Origin: Sutterella sp.
GTDB lineage: Bacteria > Pseudomonadota > Gammaproteobacteria > Burkholderiales > Burkholderiaceae_F
NCBI GenBank assembly: GCA_020025955.1
Contig: JAHHRF010000076.1
Coordinates: forward strand, 1-7,445
DNA: 7,445 bases
Direction: 5' to 3'
Numbering within the stretch: position 1 is the first letter of the stretch; every line of letters starts with the position of its first letter. Of the stretch, positions 1-5,517 are shown one piece after another. The notes below the pieces were generated by a model that worked only from the letters and a program-made list of their open reading frames with translations, made no database searches and was not told where the DNA came from. The position numbers and the translations under genes were made by a program.

Positions 1-10
1 TTTTGCACTA

Positions 11-36
11 ACTCTATATCCCGCTGGTTATAGAGT
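11..36. repeat. Inverted repeat after the autotransporter gene
   Basis: A perfect 8-bp stem (11-18 with 29-36) continues past a T-T mismatch with two more GC pairs (20-21 with 26-27). It lies 19 bases past the stop codon at 56-58, where a terminator would be expected, but on the minus strand it is followed by TAGTGCAAAA rather than a T-run. A role in transcript end formation or mRNA stability is possible but unproven. Confidence 0.35.
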
Positions 37-55
37 AGGTAACCCGTAGTTTAGG

Positions 56-3034
56 TTAGAAGTTCTTCACGACGCGTAAGAGCAGTGCATGTTCGCGGAA
101 CTTGTTGGACCCATGCGTGAAGCGATAGCGAGCACCGAATTCGTACTCGGGCTTCTTCGCTTCAAAGCCCACGCTCAAACTCGTCGTGGCGCCACTCAGA
201 TCACGCACCACGGGTAAGGTCGAGACCCCTTGCGTCTGGATAGTCATCGACTTGTCCCCAATCGGTTTGGTATACGTCAGGTCCGCGTACGGCGTCACAT
301 CCCAGCCTTTGATCCTGCGGGTAGGCGCTTCAAAGCTCACCCCAACCGGCAAATCAATCAGGGTCATGCGCTTGATGGTCTTGTTCGCAATCGTCACACC
401 GTTTTGTTCGATGCCGTAGTCCGAACTCAAGACCCAACCCGCGTAGACGCCTAAGTGCGGGATGAGGTAGGTCTCGTCTTTCACTTCAAAGCGCTGAGCG
501 AGGTTAGCCCCCACCGTGAGCATACGAAGTTTGACCGTCGCCTTCTTGTCGTCCTGGGTCATGCGGTCTGACTGATACACGTACCCAATGTGGCCGCTCA
601 GCACCTGATTGTTGTTATAGCGATAAGCCCCATAGGCATAAAGCCCAGCGCCACGCAGTTTCAGGTTAGTCCCTGCCCAGGCATGGGTCGTTTCACCATG
701 CGCACGCGACACCGAGCCAGCAATCCCAATGAGCCCTTCGTCTTGATCACCCACACGACGGTCCGTGCCGATCACCAAGCCTAAGCGATGGTAGTTGTAG
801 CCTAAGTGTTCACCGGCATGACGGTCTTCGCCAAAGGCATCCACCCAGAGGGTGTGACCGAATTCAGGACGCTCTTGACGCCACAACACCCCAGCGCGAC
901 CGGTTAAGCCACCGACCACGGTCTTGCCATGGTTGAAGATCCCTTCAGGGTTGACGGGGCTATCCGTAAAGTCCGTAGGCGTGGGAGTCGGCGTAGGTCC
1001 AGGAATCGGGGTTGAACCACCGCCACCTGGCGTGCCACCACCGCCCGGCGTGGAACCGCCACCGCCAGGGGTCGGGTCAACGGTGCCACCGCCGCCGGGG
1101 GTCGGGTCAACGGTGCCACCGCCGCCCGGGGTCGGATCAACGGCGCCACCGCCACCTGGATCAGGCACAGGACCCGTACCCTCACCGGGATCCGGATCAG
1201 GGGGAGTACCACCGCCCGTATCATCCTTGGGCTTTAAGACTAAGTAGAGGGTTTGCGGGTCATAAGTCGCACTCTCTGCATCATTGGGGTTACCTTGCCA
1301 AGAGAGCATGAAGTTGTGATCCGCCGAGTCGGAATTAATGGTTTCCCAACCACCCGTCCAATTCTTGTCACCGCCGACGTTAGTTAAAGCAAAGCCCTTG
1401 GCCACTTCCCAACGTTTTTCGTCTGTCCCGATGCCTGCGACATTGATGAGTTTCAACGTAGCATTCGGATCGATGGCTAACGAGCCATTGGCCGTCTTAA
1501 GAATCGGCTTATTCCCTGGCTTAATCGCGGTGAAGTCAATCGTTGTGATGGAGTTGGCACCTAAGTGTGCGCTCCCACCCGTCACCGTAGCGGTATTTAA
1601 TGCCGACAAACTGCCGCGCGGGGCCAAGGCTAACTCTTTACCGAAATAGAGGTGACCGTCGACCATCGTCGCCGTGCCGTCATCCAAGAAGAGTTTCCCG
1701 GTTTCATGCACCACTAACGCCGTATTCATCGAACGCGTAATGTTCGAGACGTGCATTTCCATGGGGGCCGTACCCGCATCTGCGCCTTGCCCCACCTCTA
1801 AGGTACCGCCCACGTAGTCAATCGCAGCGGTTTTATTAAAGGTCCCCGTTAAGAGTTTGGTGCGACTCCCGTTATTGAAAGTCACATTGGGGTAATTCAC
1901 GTCACCGGAGCTAATGAACTGCACGTTGAGGGTTTCGTCGGTATTGGTTCCACCCGCTACCGTCAAATAGGTCCCCGACGTGGTGGCGCCAGCCGCCGTG
2001 GTGAAGGAACTATCTCGTCCATCAATTGTTAACGAAGTGATCGTAGCGGTTTTGTTGTTGGTGAAAGTGCCCCTTTCTTCAAACGTGGTCGCACTAAAGG
2101 TGGCATTGTTGTTAATCGTGCCAGCACTCTTCATGTCTTCCGTGAAGGTAACCGTCCCCAAATTGTTGAGGGTCCCCTTTTTCCCATACCCCGCATCGAC
2201 CATTTTCTTGGAGGTGAGACTCCCCGTAGCCGCCACATCAATGACGCCTAAGTTAACAACGTATTCCGAACTCGTTGAAATGGCGCCATTGGCCTCTACC
2301 TTGCCATGCGGTTGCACATAGAGTTTAGCCACCGTTAACGTTGCATCATCATGAACGTTTAACAGACTCGGACGTTCATTGATACTCGAATCTTCACCAG
2401 AATAAGTGGTTTTCGTTCCAATAAAGTCACCGTTAACGAAGTGCACTTCGCCACCAGAGATGGGCATGCGCCCATAGGTGCCGTGCTTTCGTTTACCTCC
2501 TGCAAGCCCCACTTGCAAGAAGCCTTCTGCGACCCCTAAGGATGGGTTGTATTTAGGAGGTTGGGCACGGTCGGGACGGTTTTTAAACAAATCGGTCTCG
2601 GTTTCGTCTTCGTCGAAACCAACGACAACCGCGGTCCGGTCACCCCAAACGTAGAAGCCATCGAGATTTTCGAAAGCTTTAAACCCGATCGACCCTGTCT
2701 TTTTAGTGAGTTTAACTTCGGAAATCCCACTATTCGCCGTGAGCTTTAACGGCGCTTTGGCATAAAGCACACCGTTTGTTTTTTGGTCATCGGTAAGCAG
2801 TGTTTCGAGCCCACTAAACGACGCGATGGTGACAGGAGTCGTGGTGTCATTAATCACCATCGAATCCACAGCCATACCAGCTGCCATAGCGTTCGAGCCA
2901 AAAAGGCTAACGAGTAGAGCCGAGAGCGCTGTTAAGCTGCGCCCTTTAGACGGACGATGCCCACGTGTTAGCTCGCTGGCGACGACATAACGCTGACGAG
3001 AAACACTCCAAACGTGCTTAAAACACTTGTTCAT
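56..3034 (-). CDS. Autotransporter (type Va) with ESPR signal peptide and beta-helix-like passenger
   Basis: This is a 992-residue surface protein that exports its own passenger through an outer-membrane barrel. Residues 1-25 form an extended signal peptide region (MNKCFKHVWS, then VVASELTRG), followed by a hydrophobic core and a likely signal peptidase site after NAMA or NAMAA (residues 48-52). The passenger (about 53-603) is rich in Gly, Thr, Asn and Ser, with Asn-rich short repeats (GTLNN, GTINNN, GTFTNN, about 287-327) typical of beta-helices. A Gly/Pro linker spans 604-687. The final ~290 residues look like an autotransporter barrel (PF03797 type) ending in aromatic Phe (VVKNF). Mature protein appears free of cysteine. 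No GDSGSP-type serine protease motif is visible, so an adhesin-like role is likelier than a protease; the ligand is unknown. The frame is open 30 codons further upstream, but the ESPR starts exactly at this ATG and a good ribosome site precedes it. Confidence 0.92.
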   Translation of the reverse strand: MNKCFKHVWSVSRQRYVVASELTRGHRPSKGRSLTALSALLVSLFGSNAMAAGMAVDSMVINDTTTPVTIASFSGLETLLTDDQKTNGVLYAKAPLKLTANSGISEVKLTKKTGSIGFKAFENLDGFYVWGDRTAVVVGFDEDETETDLFKNRPDRAQPPKYNPSLGVAEGFLQVGLAGGKRKHGTYGRMPISGGEVHFVNGDFIGTKTTYSGEDSSINERPSLLNVHDDATLTVAKLYVQPHGKVEANGAISTSSEYVVNLGVIDVAATGSLTSKKMVDAGYGKKGTLNNLGTVTFTEDMKSAGTINNNATFSATTFEERGTFTNNKTATITSLTIDGRDSSFTTAAGATTSGTYLTVAGGTNTDETLNVQFISSGDVNYPNVTFNNGSRTKLLTGTFNKTAAIDYVGGTLEVGQGADAGTAPMEMHVSNITRSMNTALVVHETGKLFLDDGTATMVDGHLYFGKELALAPRGSLSALNTATVTGGSAHLGANSITTIDFTAIKPGNKPILKTANGSLAIDPNATLKLINVAGIGTDEKRWEVAKGFALTNVGGDKNWTGGWETINSDSADHNFMLSWQGNPNDAESATYDPQTLYLVLKPKDDTGGGTPPDPDPGEGTGPVPDPGGGGAVDPTPGGGGTVDPTPGGGGTVDPTPGGGGSTPGGGGTPGGGGSTPIPGPTPTPTPTDFTDSPVNPEGIFNHGKTVVGGLTGRAGVLWRQERPEFGHTLWVDAFGEDRHAGEHLGYNYHRLGLVIGTDRRVGDQDEGLIGIAGSVSRAHGETTHAWAGTNLKLRGAGLYAYGAYRYNNNQVLSGHIGYVYQSDRMTQDDKKATVKLRMLTVGANLAQRFEVKDETYLIPHLGVYAGWVLSSDYGIEQNGVTIANKTIKRMTLIDLPVGVSFEAPTRRIKGWDVTPYADLTYTKPIGDKSMTIQTQGVSTLPVVRDLSGATTSLSVGFEAKKPEYEFGARYRFTHGSNKFREHALLLRVVKNF
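1071..1160 (-). repeat. Three 30-bp tandem repeats encoding a Gly/Pro linker
   Basis: Units lie at 1071-1100, 1101-1130 and 1131-1160. The first two differ at one base; the third has several changes. Each unit is in frame with the autotransporter and encodes ten residues of the type PGGGG(T/A)VDPT. The repeats sit in a longer Gly/Pro/Thr-rich stretch (about 974-1225, residues 604-687) between passenger and barrel. Because the unit is a multiple of three, copy number can change without breaking the gene, altering only linker length. Confidence 0.9.
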
Positions 3035-3040
3035 AGTTTT

Positions 3041-3046
3041 CCCCTT
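3041..3046 (-). promoter_or_regulatory. Ribosome binding site deciding the autotransporter start
   Basis: On the minus strand AAGGGG lies 6 bases before the ATG at 3034, inside a purine-rich run. It supports starting at the ESPR methionine rather than at the in-frame ATG at 3124, whose extra 30 residues do not resemble a signal sequence. Confidence 0.75.
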
Positions 3047-3263
3047 TTTCTTATTGGTCAGGTGGGTTTCACATTTCCAAAAGGGTCTGGCGTCATAGTC
3101 AAAAGTTGGGATGTGTGGCGTCAAACCCCAATCAAAGCAATCTGCTTAATTTCAAGATAGTCACTTTTCCAAACTGAAACCAGTCTAGGAAAACGGGTAT
3201 GTGAGACTTTTCGACCTTGTCGCTTAACTAGCCTCTCTTTCAGGCGTTTTAAGCCCATCTAAA

Positions 3264-3288
3264 AATTAGGAATTTCCCGAACCTAATT
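3264..3288. promoter_or_regulatory. Dyad AATTAGG-N11-CCTAATT upstream of the autotransporter
   Basis: Perfect 7-bp arms at 3264-3270 and 3282-3288 are separated by 11 bases. The site is about 230 bases upstream of the autotransporter start, in AT-rich DNA. It could be an operator or a small hairpin. No convincing -35/-10 pair was identified next to it on the minus strand. Confidence 0.25.
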
Positions 3289-3351
3289 CGCTTTGTTGCT
3301 TTTTGCCTCTTTTATTAGTCTCTCTAAGAGTCAATACGGGATTTCAGCCAT

Positions 3352-3649
3352 ATGACTCATGAAAAAATTCAATTCAATCAAGACACTTACTTACCGTGTC
3401 TAGGCGCGAATCAACACATTGCAAAAACGTTAGAAACGACAGGACTTCGCCTCTTTAGTGCTTGGGCATTTTTGTGTGAAGTTTGAGAAAACTGGAACAG
3501 CTCTCACGAAGCCGATCGATTCAAAAGGCGTTTTCGTGACAGGCCTTCGGGGGGACACCGTCAAGGGGATTCAAAATTTCAAGCACAGGGGTGTCCAAGA
3601 AGATGAGCACCATGGCTTCGACCTGAGGGAAGCCTTTCTTTTGTTGTGA
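3352..3649 (+). pseudogene. Possible decayed short reading frame split by a frameshift
   Basis: Frame one runs 3352-3486 (44 residues, beginning MTHEKIQFNQ) and a second frame, one base over, is open from 3434 to 3649 and contains EKTGTALTKPIDSKGV and HHGFDLREAF. The frames overlap around a run of five T at 3469-3473. Removing one T would join them into a single protein of about 98 residues. I do not recognise the family. There is no clear ribosome site before 3352, and the minus strand is also partly open here, so direction is not certain. It may be a transposase or other gene relic, or chance. Confidence 0.25.
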
Positions 3650-3830
3650 TGACCGAGCGTGAGACGATAAATACGCGCCCACAAGGAAAGCGCGATTGAG
3701 TGAACGAAACCGAGGGCGTACTCATACGACACACGGTCCCTTTGTCTACCCGATTCGACCTTTGGACAACGAAGTACACAAAATTTTGAAGTTTTGCGTC
3801 TCTATCTCTTTGTTTTAGAAGGTTTTATTT
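3650..3830. other. Intergenic stretch with no recognised gene
   Basis: Between the possible relic and the peroxidase promoter region I see no supported gene. A minus-strand frame (3579-3779) and another with no good start cross this stretch, but neither has a ribosome site or recognisable motif. Composition becomes distinctly AT-rich after about 3780, as is common just upstream of promoters. Confidence 0.5.
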
Positions 3831-3855
3831 CTTTGATTAAAAACATCTATCAAAG
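3831..3855. promoter_or_regulatory. Dyad CTTTGAT-N11-ATCAAAG, possible LysR/OxyR-type operator
   Basis: Arms of 7 bp (3831-3837 and 3849-3855) are perfect and spaced 11 bp, fitting the T-N11-A pattern of LysR-type regulators. Within it, 3835-3851 reads GATTA-N7-CTATC, matching 8 of the 10 fixed outer bases of the OxyR half-motif GATAG-N7-CTATC. It would lie just upstream of the -35 position if the -10 at 3877-3882 is used. A standard FNR box (TTGAT-N4-ATCAA) does not fit because the spacing is 11, not 4. Confidence 0.3.
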
Positions 3856-3876
3856 TGCGTTTTTTAAGAAAATCTG

Positions 3877-3882
3877 TATAAA
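3877..3882 (+). promoter_or_regulatory. Candidate -10 element for the peroxidase gene
   Basis: TATAAA in an AT-rich stretch would give a transcript starting near 3889 and a leader of about 150 bases. No good -35 hexamer is found 16-18 bases upstream, which would fit an activator-dependent promoter using the dyad at 3831-3855. This is weak evidence. Confidence 0.25.
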
Positions 3883-3904
3883 ACCTTGAGGCAACGCAAA
3901 GAAT

Positions 3905-4023
3905 TGGGGTTGAGGGCGCCATTCGTTTACATTTCAAAACCCCACTTCACGCCTAGACTCTCCTTGAGCTCAACCTATTGGAGGTTGGGCACTTGACCTC
4001 TTTTAAGGCAGGACCGTGCCTTA
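3905..4023 (+). promoter_or_regulatory. Hairpin-containing leader of the peroxidase gene
   Basis: Three stems can form: 3905-3911 with 3938-3944 (7 bp, long loop); 3968-3976 with 3982-3990 (9 bp including one G-U pair, 5-base loop); and 4004-4010 with 4017-4023 (7 bp, 6-base loop). The last ends four bases before the Shine-Dalgarno AAGGAG at 4028-4033, so it could modulate ribosome access. No known riboswitch class is recognised. Confidence 0.35.
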
Positions 4024-4041
4024 CCGGAAGGAGACCCCAAC

Positions 4042-5040
4042 ATGAACGTCAAATCCTTATTGGTCCTGGGTGCTGTGGGCACCTTCTCGGCCCTTTCCTT
4101 GGGCGTGGCCAGTGCAATGGATACCCACCTCGTGATCAAACCTGAACTCAAGCTCGATCCCGCCATGGTTGAGCTGGGGAAGAAACTCTACTTTGATCCG
4201 CGCTTATCCGCCTCGGGCGTGATTAGCTGCAACTTCTGTCATAACCTCTCGATGGGTGGTACGGATAACATCCCGACCTCCGTGGGGCATAAATGGGCAC
4301 AAGGTCCCATTAATGCGCCGACTGTCTTGAATGCCCAGCATCAAGTGGCGCAATTCTGGGACGGGCGCGCCAAGGATTTAGCCGAACAGGCAAAGGGTCC
4401 GATTGAAAACCCGATGGAAATGGCTTCGACCCATGCCTTAGCCATTGAAACGATTGCCTCGATTCCCGCTTATCGTGCTGAATTTAAGTCCGTCTTCGGG
4501 GATGACACCGTCAACATTGATCGCGTTGCCGATGCCATCGCGGAATTTGAAAAGACCTTGGTGACCCCGGGCGACCGCTTTGACCAGTACTTAATGGGCA
4601 ATAAAAAGGCGTTAACCGCCCAAGAACTCAAAGGCTACGAACTCTTCAAAGAGATTGGTTGCCAGAGTTGCCACACGGGTCCGCGCTTTGGGGGTGAAAA
4701 CTACACCAAGATGGGCATGGTCGAACCCTACCCCACGAGCAACCCCAAGTTAGGTCGCTTTGAAGAAACGGGCAAGGAAGAAGACAAGATGGTCTTTAAG
4801 ACCCCGATCCTTCGCAACATCGAACTCACCTACCCGTACTTCCATGACGGGGCCGTGTGGTCGCTCCCGGAAGCCGTTCGTATTATGGCGAAGCATTCCA
4901 TTGGGATGACCTTAACGAAGGAGCAGACGGCGGATATCGTCGCCTTCTTGAAGACGTTAACGGGTCCGCAGCCCAAGGTGGAATTGCCGATCTTGCCGCC
5001 CTCAACCGAAATGACCCCGACCCCGACGCCGTTTGAATAA
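4042..5040 (+). CDS. Periplasmic di-heme cytochrome c peroxidase
   Basis: It reduces hydrogen peroxide to water using electrons from periplasmic cytochromes c or the quinol pool. The 332-residue product has a signal peptide (about 1-25, ending VASA) and two c-type heme sites, C63-x-x-C66-H67 and C207-x-x-C210-H211. By motif spacing remembered for the Pseudomonas aeruginosa enzyme, H83, W106, Q116 and E126 match H71, W94, Q104 and E114; H268 (YFHDG) and M282 match H261 and M275. All key active-site and high-potential-heme residues therefore appear present. There is no third heme domain as in E. coli YhjA, so it is the classical two-heme form and will need the cytochrome c maturation system. 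The C-terminus ends in a short Pro/Thr tail. Start: AAGGAG (4028-4033) is 8 bases before the ATG. It appears monocistronic, with its own terminator at 5168-5216. MauG-like proteins are the main alternative but differ at the Met ligand. Confidence 0.95.
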   Translation: MNVKSLLVLGAVGTFSALSLGVASAMDTHLVIKPELKLDPAMVELGKKLYFDPRLSASGVISCNFCHNLSMGGTDNIPTSVGHKWAQGPINAPTVLNAQHQVAQFWDGRAKDLAEQAKGPIENPMEMASTHALAIETIASIPAYRAEFKSVFGDDTVNIDRVADAIAEFEKTLVTPGDRFDQYLMGNKKALTAQELKGYELFKEIGCQSCHTGPRFGGENYTKMGMVEPYPTSNPKLGRFEETGKEEDKMVFKTPILRNIELTYPYFHDGAVWSLPEAVRIMAKHSIGMTLTKEQTADIVAFLKTLTGPQPKVELPILPPSTEMTPTPTPFE

Positions 5041-5068
5041 CGCCGTCACCCCTTTTCCTTTTGGGAAC

Positions 5069-5157
5069 GGACGAGGACAAACCGAGGGCGCCGTCACGCT
5101 TACTGTGTTTATGGGCACATCCAGGGGTAAGCGTGAGCCAACCCTCACCCCTCGTCC
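5069..5157 (+). other. Large nested inverted repeat in the peroxidase 3' untranslated region
   Basis: Four nested pairings are visible: 5069-5076 with 5150-5157 (8 bp), 5084-5088 with 5142-5146 (5 bp), 5094-5103 with 5127-5136 (10 bp, perfect) and 5104-5107 with 5116-5119 (4 bp). Together they make a long stem with internal loops, lying between the stop codon and the terminator. CGCCGTCAC also occurs twice directly (5041-5049 and 5089-5097). It could be an mRNA-stabilising structure, a 3'-derived small RNA or a palindromic repeat element. No known RNA family is recognised. Confidence 0.55.
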
Positions 5158-5167
5158 ACACCCGTTT

Positions 5168-5216
5168 AGGCGCATTAAGGCGCGGACTCGATGTCACGCC
5201 TTAACGCGCCTTTTTT
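5168..5216 (+). terminator. Intrinsic terminator of the peroxidase gene
   Basis: The stem pairs 5169-5182 with 5197-5210 (14 positions, one A-C mismatch), closed outside by A5168-T5211, and is followed by six T at 5211-5216. The loop is 14 bases. It lies about 130 bases past the peroxidase stop codon, so the structured region at 5069-5157 should be transcribed. Confidence 0.85.
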
Positions 5217-5401
5217 CTATTTGGAGAAAGGTCTGTCCCATCTCGTAGACCGTGAGGCAAAAAGCGACTCAAACCGTTAGCGAAGAGGTCAACATTTAAG
5301 GGTTTATTCCTTATTTTCTTCATGGCTATTGGTTAGTTAAATCACAATAAAACCCCAGACTGCACAACCCTTTTGCTTTATCAATAGCGGACTAATACCC
5401 A
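5217..5401. other. Intergenic stretch with no supported feature
   Basis: Between the peroxidase terminator and the reductase promoter I see no gene, no ribosome site and no clear operator. The DNA is AT-rich around 5290-5395. A TTGCTT/TAATAC pair (5373-5378, 5393-5398) has only a 14-base spacer and was not called. Confidence 0.5.
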
Positions 5402-5430
5402 TTGGCGAGGTCAAGGGGCCTCCTTACAAT
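5402..5430 (+). promoter_or_regulatory. Sigma-70-type promoter for the flavin reductase gene
   Basis: TTGGCG (5402-5407) and TACAAT (5425-5430) are separated by exactly 17 bases. Transcription would start near 5437, giving an ~80-base leader. A small imperfect dyad, AAGG-N5-CCTT (5413-5425), lies in the spacer and touches the -10, so it could be an operator, but it is too short to assign. Confidence 0.6.
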
Positions 5431-5438
5431 GGGAAAGG

Positions 5439-5488
5439 TTGCGTCAAAATCCCTAAGGCTAGAGCCCAGAATAAGGGAATGGACGCAA
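5439..5488 (+). promoter_or_regulatory. Foldable leader of the flavin reductase gene
   Basis: Nested stems pair 5439-5445 with 5482-5488 (7 bp), 5450-5454 with 5474-5478 (5 bp) and 5457-5459 with 5464-5466 (3 bp). The structure would begin almost at the predicted transcript start and end 15 bases before the Shine-Dalgarno GAGGAG (5504-5509). It is followed by the U-rich stretch TTTGTTTCTTACTTT. It could affect stability or act as a weak attenuator; it matches no riboswitch I recognise. Confidence 0.35.
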
Positions 5489-5517
5489 TTTGTTTCTTAC
5501 TTTGAGGAGCATATCGA

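Noticed and set aside
11..36. Hairpin as an intrinsic terminator for the autotransporter
   Set aside because: The minus-strand sequence after the stem is not T-rich (TAGTGCAAAA), so it is kept only as an inverted repeat.
904..1311. Several open frames on both strands across the Gly/Pro linker
   Set aside because: They are by-products of the GC-rich repeats in other frames; the Pro/Gly- and Arg-rich translations have no family features.
1980..2321. Plus-strand 113-residue open frame opposite the autotransporter
   Set aside because: It is antisense to the passenger, and its hydrophobic look comes from complementing Asn/Thr-rich codons; it has no ribosome site.
3034..3124. Longer autotransporter start at 3124
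   Set aside because: The extra 30 residues precede an intact ESPR that normally begins at the first methionine, and the strong ribosome site lies before 3034.
3579..3779. Minus-strand 66-residue open frame in the intergenic region
   Set aside because: No Shine-Dalgarno or recognisable motif, and it conflicts with the more protein-like plus-strand frames; too weak to list as a gene.
3833..3853. FNR/ANR box upstream of the peroxidase gene
   Set aside because: TTGAT and ATCAA are present but separated by 11 bases instead of 4, so the standard site does not fit.
5033..5248. Plus-strand 71-residue open frame overlapping the end of the peroxidase gene
   Set aside because: No ribosome site, Arg/Pro/Thr-rich low-information translation, and it runs through the structured region and the terminator stem.
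5373..5398. Alternative promoter TTGCTT/TAATAC before the reductase gene
   Set aside because: A 14-base spacer is too short; the TTGGCG-N17-TACAAT pair just downstream is better.
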